Source: Luteimicrobium xylanilyticum (GTDB lineage Bacteria; Actinomycetota; Actinomycetes; Actinomycetales; Cellulomonadaceae). From it: a stretch of DNA of 64,000 bases. The DNA is taken from positions 2,542,001-2,606,000 of the forward strand of contig NZ_CP045529.1 of the NCBI RefSeq assembly GCF_009429125.1. Reading direction: 5' to 3'. A program made the position numbers and the translations under genes. The notes beneath the pieces were generated by a model. The model saw only the letters and a list, made by a program, of their open reading frames with translations, made no database searches and was not told where the DNA came from. Within the stretch, counting starts at the first letter, position 1; the number at the start of each line of letters is the position of its first letter. Positions 35,407-43,720 of this stretch are shown piece after piece.

Positions 35407-36414
35407 GTGCCCGGACCGGTGACGCTCGCCGACGTCGCCCGAGAGGCCGGCGTCTCGCTCGCCACGGCCTCGCGGGCGATCAACGGGAGCTCCACACGCA
35501 CGGTCGGTGCAGCACTGCGCGACCGGGTGGTGGACGCCGCCCGACGGCTCGGCTACATGCCTGACGCCAACGCGCAGGCCATGGCCAGGGGCCGCACGAC
35601 CTCGGTCGGCCTCCTGGTGCACGACGTCGCGGACCCGTACTTCGCCGGGATCGCAGCAGGGGTGACGTCGCTGGCGGACGAACGTGGGCTCATGGTGACG
35701 CTCGCGATCACGGGACACCGGGCAGAACGCGAGATCGAGCTGGTGCACCTGCTACGACGGCAACGCGCCCGCGCGATCGTCGTCGCCGGGAGCAGGCTCG
35801 ACGGCGGGGCCACCGACGCGAGGCTCCTCGACGCGCTCCGCGCCTACCGCGGCGACGGGGGCGCGGTCGCCGTCGTCGGTGCGCCCCTGGGCGACCTGCC
35901 CGTCGTCGAGATCGAGAACCGCACTGCGGCGGCAGCGCTTGCCCGCGCGCTGCACGGGATCGGCTACCGGAGGTTCGGTCTGCTGACGGGGCCCGAGGGA
36001 CACCTGACGGCGCAGCTCCGGCTCGACGGCCTGCTCGAAGGACTGGGCGGCGAGGCCGAGCACCCCGTCGTCGTCCGTACCGACTTCACGCGCGACGGTG
36101 GTCACGACGGCACCCTGGAGCTGCTGCGCAGGGGGCTCCCGGAGGTCGTGGTAGCCGGCAACGACGTCATGGCCATGGGTGCGATGGCGGCGCTGAGAGA
36201 GCACGGCCTGCACGTGCCCGACGACGTCGCCGTCGCCGGCTTCGACGACATCCCCACGTTGCGTGACGTCCATCCCGCGCTCACCACGGTGCATCTGCCG
36301 CTCGAGGAGGTCGGGCGGGCCGCGCTGCGCGCTGCTCTCGACGAGGGCACCGCGCGTGACGCGCTCATCGAGGGCCAGGTCGTGCTCCGCGAGTCGACGC
36401 CGTCACGCGCCTGA
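35407..36414 (+). CDS. LacI family transcriptional regulator
   Basis: The 335-residue protein starts with a LacI helix-turn-helix and hinge (VTLADVAREAGVSLATASRA, residues 5-24), then a sugar-sensing domain with VGLLVHDVADPYFA, DDVAVAGFDDIP and a C-terminal HLPLEEVG. The GTG at 35407 is chosen because the HTH follows at once. A TAGGGT (35394-35399) overlaps the upstream gene stop and ends seven bases before the GTG, so the transcript may be leaderless, although GAGG is also present. A LacI-type operator 40 bases beyond its stop lies in the promoter of the following three-gene operon, which it probably controls. Confidence 0.92.
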   Translation: MPGPVTLADVAREAGVSLATASRAINGSSTRTVGAALRDRVVDAARRLGYMPDANAQAMARGRTTSVGLLVHDVADPYFAGIAAGVTSLADERGLMVTLAITGHRAEREIELVHLLRRQRARAIVVAGSRLDGGATDARLLDALRAYRGDGGAVAVVGAPLGDLPVVEIENRTAAAALARALHGIGYRRFGLLTGPEGHLTAQLRLDGLLEGLGGEAEHPVVVRTDFTRDGGHDGTLELLRRGLPEVVVAGNDVMAMGAMAALREHGLHVPDDVAVAGFDDIPTLRDVHPALTTVHLPLEEVGRAALRAALDEGTARDALIEGQVVLRESTPSRA

Positions 36415-36421
36415 TCCTTCC

Positions 36422-36469
36422 TTGACGCCTCGGAGCAGTCCCCCCTAGGGTTCGGGAAAGCGCATTCCC
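36422..36469 (+). promoter_or_regulatory. Promoter and LacI-type operator of the Gfo/Idh-DUF993-isomerase operon
   Basis: TTGACG (36422-36427) and TAGGGT (36446-36451) are spaced by 18 bases, one of the clearest promoters in the window. Directly after the -10 box lies GGGAAAGCGCATTCCC (36454-36469). It is palindromic except for one central pair and carries the CG centre typical of LacI-family operators. A repressor here would cover the transcription start. The LacI gene just upstream is the natural binder. Confidence 0.8.
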
Positions 36470-36503
36470 AACCACGCCGTCGTCACTCACCGAGGAGACC
36501 GCC

Positions 36504-37706
36504 ATGACGAAGAGCCCGTCCTCCCCCGCGCCCGGACTCAGCCCCGGCGCCCGAGTCCTCCGCGTCGCGATGAACGGCGTCACCGGCCGGATGGGGTATC
36601 GGCAGCACCTGGTGCGGTCGATCCTGGCGATCCGCGACGACGGCGGTGTCCGGCTCCCCGACGGCTCGTTGCTCCAGGTCGAGCCGGTCCTCGTCGGGCG
36701 CGACGCCGACCGGCTGTCCGAGCTCGCGCGGCGTCACGGCGTCGAGCGGTGGACCACGGACGTGGACGCGGTGCTCGCGGACCCCGAGGTCGACGTGTAC
36801 TTCGACGCGCAGGTCACCTCACGGCGGTACGACGCCCTGACGGCCGCGATCAAGGCGGGCAAGCACGTATACACGGAGAAGCCGACCGCCGAGACCCTGG
36901 ACCAGGCGGTCGACCTCGCCCGGCTCGCGGCGACGTCGGACGTCACCTGCGGCGTGGTCCACGACAAGCTCTACCTGCCGGGGCTGGTCAAGCTGCGCCG
37001 GCTGGTCGACGAGGGGTTCTTCGGTCGGATCCTCTCGTTGCGCGGCGAGTTCGGCTACTGGGTCTTCGAAGGCGATCACCAGGCCGCTCAGCGGCCGAGC
37101 TGGAACTATCGCGCCGAGGACGGGGGCGGGATCACGACGGACATGTTCTGCCACTGGAACTACGTGCTCGAGGGCATCCTCGGCCGGGTCCGCACCGTGA
37201 CCGCGCGCGCCGTGACCCACATCCCGTTCCGGTGGGACGAGCAGGGCCGGGAGTACGCCGCCACGGCCGACGACGCCGCCTACGGGATCTTCGACGTCGA
37301 GACCCCCGACGGTGACCCGGTCGTGGCCCAGATCAACTCCTCCTGGGCGGTCCGGGTCTTCCGCGACGAGCTCGTCGAGTTCCAGGTCGACGGCACGCAC
37401 GGCTCGGCCGTCGCCGGCCTGCGACGGTGCGTCGCCCAGCAGCGGGCGCACACCCCCAAGCCCGTCTGGAACCCCGACCTCCCGGTCACCGAGCCGTTCC
37501 GCGACCAGTGGCTCGAGGTTCCCGCGAACGCCGACCTCGACAACGGGTTCCGGCTGCAGTGGGAGGAGTTCCTCCGCGACGTCGCCGCCGGACGGGAACA
37601 CCGCTTCGGCCTGCTGTCGGCAGCTCGCGGCGTCCAGCTCGCCGAGCTCGGCCTGCGGTCGTCCGCCGAGGGCCGTCGCCTCGACGTCCCGGAGATCGTG
37701 CTGTGA
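36504..37706 (+). CDS. Gfo/Idh/MocA family oxidoreductase
   Basis: A 400-residue NAD(P)-dependent dehydrogenase. The Rossmann domain carries an atypical NGVTGRMGYRQHLVRS instead of the plain GxGxxG, and the conserved EKP motif (YTEKPTAETL) is at about residue 130. A C-terminal alpha/beta domain follows, with HWNYVLEG as the likely substrate region. Family enzymes oxidise or reduce sugars and inositols at ring carbons. RBS GAGGAG precedes the ATG at 36504. It is the first gene of an operon with a DUF993 protein and a sugar isomerase, coupled by a GTGA overlap, and lies behind a LacI-controlled promoter. The substrate is unknown. Confidence 0.88.
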   Translation: MTKSPSSPAPGLSPGARVLRVAMNGVTGRMGYRQHLVRSILAIRDDGGVRLPDGSLLQVEPVLVGRDADRLSELARRHGVERWTTDVDAVLADPEVDVYFDAQVTSRRYDALTAAIKAGKHVYTEKPTAETLDQAVDLARLAATSDVTCGVVHDKLYLPGLVKLRRLVDEGFFGRILSLRGEFGYWVFEGDHQAAQRPSWNYRAEDGGGITTDMFCHWNYVLEGILGRVRTVTARAVTHIPFRWDEQGREYAATADDAAYGIFDVETPDGDPVVAQINSSWAVRVFRDELVEFQVDGTHGSAVAGLRRCVAQQRAHTPKPVWNPDLPVTEPFRDQWLEVPANADLDNGFRLQWEEFLRDVAAGREHRFGLLSAARGVQLAELGLRSSAEGRRLDVPEIVL

Positions 37707-38911
37707 CCCGCGTCGCCCTCCCCGACTTCGACGCGACCGGTCGTCCCGCCGGCTGGACCGGGGTCGAGCTCGGCGAGCCGGGCCCCTGGACGACGCCGCA
37801 CAGCCCCATCACCTCGAGGATTGCCTTCGCGGCGGCGCACGTCGTCCCCGTCGTCGGGGCCGCGAACGTGCCCGGCGCGCCGGCCGTTGTCGACTGGGAC
37901 ACGACGCTCGCGGCGCGGCACCGGATCTGGTCCTACGGCCTCGGCGTCGCGGACGCGATGGACACCGCGCAGCGCGGCATGGGACTGGACTGGGCTACGA
38001 CTCAGGAGCTCGTGCGGCGGTCCGCGGCCGAGGCGCGCAGCGTCGGCGGCCGGATCGCGTGCGGCGCGGGCACCGACCAGCTCGACCTCGCCGCCGTCCC
38101 CGACGGGGCGGCCGGCCTCCGCGCCGTCTCCGACGCGTACCGCGAGCAGCTCGACATGGTGCAGGCGGCCGGCGCACAGGTCATCGTCATGGCGTCCCGC
38201 GCGCTCGCCCGGGTCGCCCGGTCGGCCGACGACTACCTCGTCGTCTACGACGACGTCCTGCAGCACGCCGAAGGGCCCGTGATCCTGCACTGGCTGGGGA
38301 CGATGTTCGACCCGGCGCTGGCCGGCTACTGGGGCTCGGACGACCTCGCGACCGCGACCGACACGTTCGTCGAGCTCGTGCGCCGTCACCAGGCGCGCGT
38401 CGACGGGGTCAAGGTCTCGCTGCTCGACGCCGCCCACGAGCGCGACCTGCGCCGCCGGCTCGATGCGCTTCCGGCCGACGGTGGCCGCGTCCGCGTCTAC
38501 ACCGGCGACGACTTCCACTACCCCGAGCTCGTGGCGGGCGACGCCGAGGGACACTCCGACGCGCTCCTCGGTGTGTTCGCGGCGATCTACCCCGCAGCGT
38601 CGACCGCCCTCCAGGCCATCGACGCAGGCGACGTCGAGGGCGGCCGGGCCGTTCTCGCCTCGACGCAGGCCTTCGGCCGCCACGTCTTCGAGGCGCCGAC
38701 CTTCTTCTACAAGACCGGGATCGCCTTCTGGGCCTGGCTCAACGGCTTCCAGCCGGGCTTCCAGCTCGTCGGCGGCCTGCACGGCGGACGCAGCGTGCCT
38801 CACCTGGTCGACGTGTTCAGGCTCGCCGGGGAGGCCGGGCTGCTCCTCGACCCCTCGCTCGCGGTCCACCGCCTCGACGCCTTCCTCGCCGTCAACGGGG
38901 TGCCCCGGTGA
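37703..38911 (+). CDS. DUF993 family protein, DapA/aldolase-like TIM barrel
   Basis: The 402-residue protein belongs to the DUF993 group, which resembles the dihydrodipicolinate synthase (DapA) superfamily of class I lyases. A lysine in GVKVSL (Lys237) lies where DapA-like proteins have their Schiff-base lysine, and Tyr in the upstream VVYDDV segment could assist. A carbon-carbon lyase acting on a keto-acid or keto-sugar is therefore plausible but unproven. The GTG start overlaps the dehydrogenase stop as GTGA and the stop overlaps the isomerase start in the same way. It is soluble, with no signal peptide. The function of DUF993 is not established. Confidence 0.75.
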   Translation: MTRVALPDFDATGRPAGWTGVELGEPGPWTTPHSPITSRIAFAAAHVVPVVGAANVPGAPAVVDWDTTLAARHRIWSYGLGVADAMDTAQRGMGLDWATTQELVRRSAAEARSVGGRIACGAGTDQLDLAAVPDGAAGLRAVSDAYREQLDMVQAAGAQVIVMASRALARVARSADDYLVVYDDVLQHAEGPVILHWLGTMFDPALAGYWGSDDLATATDTFVELVRRHQARVDGVKVSLLDAAHERDLRRRLDALPADGGRVRVYTGDDFHYPELVAGDAEGHSDALLGVFAAIYPAASTALQAIDAGDVEGGRAVLASTQAFGRHVFEAPTFFYKTGIAFWAWLNGFQPGFQLVGGLHGGRSVPHLVDVFRLAGEAGLLLDPSLAVHRLDAFLAVNGVPR

Positions 38912-39804
38912 GCGCCGAGACGTCCGCGGTCGCGGCCCGTCCGCGCAGCTCCCTGAACACGGCGACGGTCAAGCACGCGTCCCTCGCCGAGGCCGTCGCC
39001 GCTGCGTCGCGGGCAGGGTTCGCCGCCGTCGGGCTGTGGCGCGACCAGGTTCAGGAGACGGGCCCGCGGACGGCCGCCCGGATCGTCGCCGAGGCCGGGC
39101 TGCGCGTCTCCTCGCTCTGCCGCGGAGGATTCCTCACGGCGGACGACGATGCGGGGATCACCGCGGCGCTCGACGACAACAAGCGCGCCGTCGAGGAGGC
39201 CGCGGCCGTCGGCACGAGCGAGCTGGTCATGGTCCTCGGGGGGCTGCCCGGCTCGACGCCGGGAGGGCCACCGGCACCGGGTGCCGACCGTGGCCTCGTC
39301 GCCGCCCGGGTCCGCGCAGCCGACCGGCTCGCGGACCTCGTCCCGTTCGCCGCCGCGCACGGGGTGCGGCTGGCGCTCGAGCCGCTCCACCCTCTCTTCG
39401 CCGCGGACCGGGCCGTGCTCTCCACGCTCGGTCAGGCGCTCGACCTCGCTGCGCCGTTCCCTCCGTCCGTCGTGGGCGTCGTCATCGACACCTACCACGT
39501 GTGGTGGGACCCGGAGCTGGCGGCGCAGGTCGCACGGGCGGGCGCCGAAGAGCGGATCTCCTCCTACCAGGTCTGTGACTGGGCGCTCCCCCTCGCGCCG
39601 GACGCGCTCCTCTCCCGGAGGCACGTCGGGGACGGGTACGTCGACTTCGCTGCCGTCACCCGGTGGGTCGCCGCCGCCGGATACCGCGGCGACGTCGAGA
39701 CCGAGATCTTCAACGAGGACGTCTGGCGCGCGGACGTCGACGCGACCGCTGCGACGGTGCTCGAGCGCTACGAGCGCCACGTCGAACCACACCTCGGACC
39801 GTGA
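38908..39804 (+). CDS. Sugar phosphate isomerase/epimerase family TIM barrel (DUF993 operon)
   Basis: A 298-residue xylose-isomerase-like barrel. It has SLNTATVKHASLAEAV at the start, then LALEPLHP (metal-site glutamate), VVIDTYHVWWDP (aspartate and histidine), VGDGYVDF and VETEIFNED, which together form the divalent-metal site of the family. It is unrelated at motif level to the shorter isomerase at 21357. It may epimerise or isomerise the keto-sugar made by the Gfo/Idh enzyme, with the DUF993 protein cleaving the product; that order is inference. GTGA overlap with DUF993. It converges on the MMPL gene with only ten bases between stops. Confidence 0.87.
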   Translation: MSAETSAVAARPRSSLNTATVKHASLAEAVAAASRAGFAAVGLWRDQVQETGPRTAARIVAEAGLRVSSLCRGGFLTADDDAGITAALDDNKRAVEEAAAVGTSELVMVLGGLPGSTPGGPPAPGADRGLVAARVRAADRLADLVPFAAAHGVRLALEPLHPLFAADRAVLSTLGQALDLAAPFPPSVVGVVIDTYHVWWDPELAAQVARAGAEERISSYQVCDWALPLAPDALLSRRHVGDGYVDFAAVTRWVAAAGYRGDVETEIFNEDVWRADVDATAATVLERYERHVEPHLGP

Positions 39805-39814
39805 CACCACCAGC

Positions 39815-42313
39815 TCAGCGCGCGTGCCGCGGCGCCGGGTCGATCGACGAGTCGTCCTCCTCGGCCGGTTCGGGCTGCCCGGCGTGCCGCGGACCGTCCT
39901 GCGCGTCCTGCTCGCCCGCCGGCTCGTCGCCGGGCAACGGGTGCGAGCGCTCGAGCTTCGACCCCTCGACGTCGACGTCCGGGACGATCCGGTCGAGCCA
40001 CCGCGGGAGCCACCAGGCCGCTCCCCCCATCAGGTGCATGACGGCGGGGACGAGGAGCAGGCGCACGACGAACGCGTCGACCAGCACGCCGAACGCCAGC
40101 CCGAAGCCGATCGGCCGGATCATCGCTTCGCCCGAGAAGATGAACCCGCCGAAGACGGAGATCATGATGATCGCGGCCGCCGTCACGACGGCACGTCCGG
40201 CGTGGAAGCCCCGCTGCACCGCCACGCGCGGGGACGCCCCGTGCGCGTAGGCCTCACGCATCCCCGACACGAGGAACAGCTGGTAGTCCATGGCCAGCCC
40301 GAACAGGATGCCCATCTCGATGATCGGCAGGAAGCTCAGGATCGGCCCGGGGTCGTGGACGCCGAACACCGGTCCCAGCCACCCCCACTGGTAGATCGCG
40401 GTCAGGCCACCGAAGGACGCGAGCAGCGAGAGGACGAACCCGACGGTCGCGGTGAGCGGCACCAGCAGCGACCGGAACACGACGATGAGGATCAGGAGCG
40501 ACAGACCGACGACGACCAGCAGGTAGACCGGCAAGGCGCCGGCGAGCTTGTCGGACACGTCGATGTTGGCGCTCGCGTTGCCCGCCACCCCGATCGTCGC
40601 CGAGGCACCGTCGACGTCGAGCGGTGACATGGCGCGCAGGTCCTTGACGAGCTGCTGCGTCGACTCGCTGTTCGGGCCCCCCTGCGGGACCACCTGGAAC
40701 GCGAGGACGGTCCGGTCGTCCGAGCTGCCCGCCGGCGCGACACCCACCACGTCGTCCTGGTCGCCCACCGCCTGGGCGACGGCGACCTGGTCGGCCAGCA
40801 GCGCGGCGTCGTCGGCCGCGGGCTCGGGCAGTGTCGCGACGACGAGGAGAGGGCCGTTCCGCCCCGCACCGAACTCCTTCTCGATGGTCTTGTAGGCCTT
40901 GTACTGCGTGGACGACGTGTCCTCGGACGCGCCGTCGGGCAGGCCGAGGCGCATCGAGGTCGCGGGCAGCGCGAGCACCCCCAGGACGGCGACCCCGACC
41001 ACGAGCGTCACCGCGGCCCGGACGGTGGACATGGGCCGGTCCGGCACCACGACGTCGGACGTGTGGTTCTCGCGGACGCGTGCGTGCTCTTTGCGGCGCA
41101 GGATCCGCATGCCCACCACCGACAGCAGCGCGGGCGTGAAGGTGACCGCGATGAGGATCGCCGTGATCACCGCGACCGCGGCGACCGTCCCCATGAGCCC
41201 CAGGAACGGGATGCCGGTCACGTTCAGGGCGAGCAGCGCGACGACCACGGTCGACCCCGCGAAGACGACCGCGTTGCCGGACGTGCCGTTCGCGAGCCCG
41301 ATGGACTCGTGCAACGCCATCCCCTGCCGGAGCTGTCGCCTGTGGCGGTTCAGGATGAAGAGCGAGTAGTCGATCCCGACCGCGAGCCCGAGCATGACAC
41401 CGAGCACCGGGGTCACGGAGATGAAGTCGACGACGCCGGAGAACGACAGCGACGCCGCCGAGGCCACCGCGACCCCGAAGATCGCGCTGACGAGCGGCAG
41501 CCCCGCGCCGATCAGCGTGCCGAGCATGACGAACAGCACGATCGCCGCGATGACGACGCCGATGACCTCGCTCGGCCCCAGGATCTCGGGGATCGACTGC
41601 GCGATGTCGTTGGACACGTCGACGTCGACGCCGTCGATCGTCGTGCTGTCCACGGCGTGGACGACGGCGTCCTTGACGGACTGGGGGACGTCCAGCGTCG
41701 GTTGCTCGAACTGGACGGTGCCGAGGGCCGCGCTGCCGTCGGAGGAGACCACCCGGACGTCCTTCGACAGGTCGAGCAGCCGGGCGCTCCGGTCGAGCTG
41801 CTTGCTCTGCGCGTCGAGCTCGGCCTGCTGGTCGTCGAGCTTCTGCTGCGCGCCTGCGGGCTTCTGAGGGGCGGCGTCGAGCTGGGCCTGCGCGGCGTCG
41901 AGCTTCGCCTGGCCGGCTTCGAGCTTCTTGTTCCCGTCCTCGACCTGCTGGGACTGCTTGTCCCGCTGTGCCTCGGTGGCAACGGGGTCGACGGTCGCCC
42001 GGACGCCGTCGAGCGTGCCGATCTTCTTGAGCAGCGCGCTGATCTGCTGCTGCTGCGAGCCCGTGAGCTTCGATCCGTCGTGGGTCGCGAAGACGATCGT
42101 GCCGCTTCCTCCGCTGGCCGCGGGGAGCTTCTTCGCGAGGTCGTCGGTCACCTGCTGGGTCGGGGTGCCCGGGATCGTGATCGCGGTCGAGATCGCACCG
42201 TGGAACGCGACGTAGCCGCCCCCGGCGAGCACGAGCACCACCACCCACGTGACGAGGACCGCCCAGCGGTGTCGCGCCGAGAAGCGCCCCATGCGGTACA
42301 GCAGTGCGGCCAT
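39815..42313 (-). CDS. MMPL family RND-type transporter
   Basis: The 832-residue membrane protein has about twelve transmembrane segments in two MMPL repeats (about residues 190-390 and 560-800), each with a large extracellular loop. In the first loop there is a coiled coil (about residues 110-175) of KLEAGQAKLDAAQ-type heptads. The conserved GLAVGIDYSLFIL and GLAMDYQLFL segments hold the proton-relay Asp and Tyr of helices 4 and 10. MMPL proteins export lipids, siderophores or drugs using the proton gradient. No partner adaptor is present, and cargo is unknown. The C-terminal tail is acidic and proline-rich. Confidence 0.9.
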   Translation of the reverse strand: MAALLYRMGRFSARHRWAVLVTWVVVLVLAGGGYVAFHGAISTAITIPGTPTQQVTDDLAKKLPAASGGSGTIVFATHDGSKLTGSQQQQISALLKKIGTLDGVRATVDPVATEAQRDKQSQQVEDGNKKLEAGQAKLDAAQAQLDAAPQKPAGAQQKLDDQQAELDAQSKQLDRSARLLDLSKDVRVVSSDGSAALGTVQFEQPTLDVPQSVKDAVVHAVDSTTIDGVDVDVSNDIAQSIPEILGPSEVIGVVIAAIVLFVMLGTLIGAGLPLVSAIFGVAVASAASLSFSGVVDFISVTPVLGVMLGLAVGIDYSLFILNRHRRQLRQGMALHESIGLANGTSGNAVVFAGSTVVVALLALNVTGIPFLGLMGTVAAVAVITAILIAVTFTPALLSVVGMRILRRKEHARVRENHTSDVVVPDRPMSTVRAAVTLVVGVAVLGVLALPATSMRLGLPDGASEDTSSTQYKAYKTIEKEFGAGRNGPLLVVATLPEPAADDAALLADQVAVAQAVGDQDDVVGVAPAGSSDDRTVLAFQVVPQGGPNSESTQQLVKDLRAMSPLDVDGASATIGVAGNASANIDVSDKLAGALPVYLLVVVGLSLLILIVVFRSLLVPLTATVGFVLSLLASFGGLTAIYQWGWLGPVFGVHDPGPILSFLPIIEMGILFGLAMDYQLFLVSGMREAYAHGASPRVAVQRGFHAGRAVVTAAAIIMISVFGGFIFSGEAMIRPIGFGLAFGVLVDAFVVRLLLVPAVMHLMGGAAWWLPRWLDRIVPDVDVEGSKLERSHPLPGDEPAGEQDAQDGPRHAGQPEPAEEDDSSIDPAPRHAR

Positions 42314-42450
42314 GTCCTGATCGGTCCTCTCGTCGCAGGTCGTGCACCGTGGGCCGGTGCGAGACCACCCCTATCGTCACCGGAGACTCACCCCGGCCGC
42401 GCGACGAGCGCCCCGACGAGGAGCACGTGCCCGGGGCCTGCGACGGCACG

Positions 42451-42495
42451 AAAAAGGCCACCCGGAGCCCGATACCGGGCTTTCGGATGGCCTTT
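42451..42495 (-). terminator. Intrinsic terminator of tRNA-Ala
   Basis: On the minus strand AAAGGCCATCCG-type left arm pairs with a near-perfect right arm ending GGCCTTT around a GTAT loop, then runs into TTTTT. It begins 16 bases past the tRNA 3' end. This is the only textbook stem plus T-run in the window, which fits a stable RNA gene. Confidence 0.85.
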
Positions 42496-42510
42496 GACCT
42501 GTCAGTTCGG

Positions 42511-42583
42511 TGGAGCTGAGGGGACTCGAACCCCTGACCCCCTGCATGCCATGCAGGTGCGCTACCAGCTGCGCCACAGCCCC
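42511..42583 (-). tRNA. tRNA-Ala (GGC)
   Basis: The 73-base cloverleaf reads GGGGCTG at the 5' acceptor and CAGCTCC at the 3' acceptor with discriminator A. The anticodon stem CCTGC/GCAGG encloses ATGGCAT, giving anticodon GGC, and the T-arm has GGTTCGAGTCC. The G3-T70 pair of alanine tRNAs is present (GGG against TCC). CCA is not encoded (ACCG follows). It lies downstream of the phosphatase gene in the nadD-rsfS group. Confidence 0.96.
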
Positions 42584-42627
42584 GAGATGTCCCGCCCGAC
42601 GTTTCCGTCCTGCGGAGCGTCGTCAGT

Positions 42628-43329
42628 CTAGGCGGAACTCGGGGCGGAAATCCAATCCGCGTCGTCGCCCAGGTCGGCCGGTCCGTCGTTCCACTCGTCG
42701 AGGGCGTAGTCGGGCCCCGCGTTGTGGGTCACGAGGCGCCAGTCCGGCGTCGCACCGGCGGTCGCGCGGCTGAGCTGCGACCAGTGCACGTTGTTGAGAC
42801 CGGCGATCCCCCGCCAGTACGAGGCGTCCTGACCGAGCAGCTTCGCGATGGCCAACGAGATGGCGGCACCGTGCGAGACGACGGCGAGCGTCTGCCCGGC
42901 GTCGAGGTCCTCGGCGTAGCCGCGGATCGCCGCGACCATGCGGTCCGCCACCGCGGCCTTGGTCTCGGCGCCGATCCCGACCGGCTCCTCGCCGCGACGC
43001 CACGCCTCGTACTGCTCGGGCCAGCCGTCGACGAGCTCGTCGTGCGTCAGCCCCTCCCACTGCCCGAAGCCGCGCTCGCGCAGCCGCGCGTCGAGCACGA
43101 CGCGGGCTCCGGAGGCCTCCGCGTACGCCTGGGCCGTCTGAGCCGCCCGGACGAGGTCCGACGCGACCACGAGCGACGCCTTGTGCCGACGGAACAGCGT
43201 CTGGGCGCCGCGTCGCGCCTGCCAGCGTCCGACGTCGTCGAGCGCGACGTCCGCGTGGCCCTGCAGACGTCCCGTGGCGTTCCACTCGGTCCGGCCGTGC
43301 CGGACGAGGACGACGGTGCGCGCGCTCAC
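42628..43329 (-). CDS. Histidine phosphatase family protein (phosphoglycerate mutase-like)
   Basis: A 233-residue branch-1 histidine phosphatase. The catalytic RHG motif is at residues 10-12 (LVRHGRTEWNATGRLQG), the ERGFGQWEG segment supplies the proton donor region and the second histidine is in VVSHGAAIS near residue 150. Such proteins act on sugar phosphates or alpha-ribazole phosphate, and substrate cannot be told from motifs. The GTG start is 7 bases after the rsfS stop, so it is co-transcribed with rsfS and nadD, a common actinobacterial arrangement. tRNA-Ala follows on the same strand. Confidence 0.9.
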   Translation of the reverse strand: MSARTVVLVRHGRTEWNATGRLQGHADVALDDVGRWQARRGAQTLFRRHKASLVVASDLVRAAQTAQAYAEASGARVVLDARLRERGFGQWEGLTHDELVDGWPEQYEAWRRGEEPVGIGAETKAAVADRMVAAIRGYAEDLDAGQTLAVVSHGAAISLAIAKLLGQDASYWRGIAGLNNVHWSQLSRATAGATPDWRLVTHNAGPDYALDEWNDGPADLGDDADWISAPSSA

Positions 43330-43336
43330 CGGCGCG

Positions 43337-43720
43337 TCACTCGGCGGCCGTGGCCGCGACCACGTCCGCGGGCAGCTCGACCAGGGGGCAGTCCTTCCAC
43401 AGTCGCTCGAGCGCGTAGTACACGCGGTCCTCGGCGTGCTGCACGTGCACGACGACGTCTCCGAAGTCGATGAGGACCCAGCGCCCCTCCCCCTTGCCCT
43501 CGCGCCGCAGCGGCTTGGCGCCGAGCTTGTGCAGCGCCTCCTCGACGGCGTCGACGATGGCTCCGACCTGCCGCTCGTTCGTCCCGGACGCGATGAGGAA
43601 CACGTCGGTGAGGACGAGCTGCTCGCTCACGTCGAGGGCGAGGATCTCCTCGGCCTTCAGGTCGGCGGCAGCGCGGGCTGCGGCGACGGTGAGCTCGACG
43701 GCGCGGGCGGATGCGGTCAC
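43337..43720 (-). CDS. rsfS: Ribosomal silencing factor RsfS
   Basis: A 127-residue RsfS/Iojap protein. It binds ribosomal protein L14 and blocks joining of ribosomal subunits in starvation. The conserved segments ALDVSEQLVLTDVFLIASG, NERQVGAIVDAVEEAL and GRWVLIDFGDVVVHV are intact, and the length is normal. The GTG start at 43720 overlaps the stop of the proline-rich membrane protein as GTGA. Adjacent nadD is the standard neighbour in most bacteria, which supports the call. Confidence 0.96.
   Translation of the reverse strand: MTASARAVELTVAAARAAADLKAEEILALDVSEQLVLTDVFLIASGTNERQVGAIVDAVEEALHKLGAKPLRREGKGEGRWVLIDFGDVVVHVQHAEDRVYYALERLWKDCPLVELPADVVAATAAE

Noticed and set aside
42510-42773. 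Short plus-strand open frame beginning MELRGLEPLTP
   Set aside because: It is the common false protein made by translating the complement of a tRNA, here tRNA-Ala.
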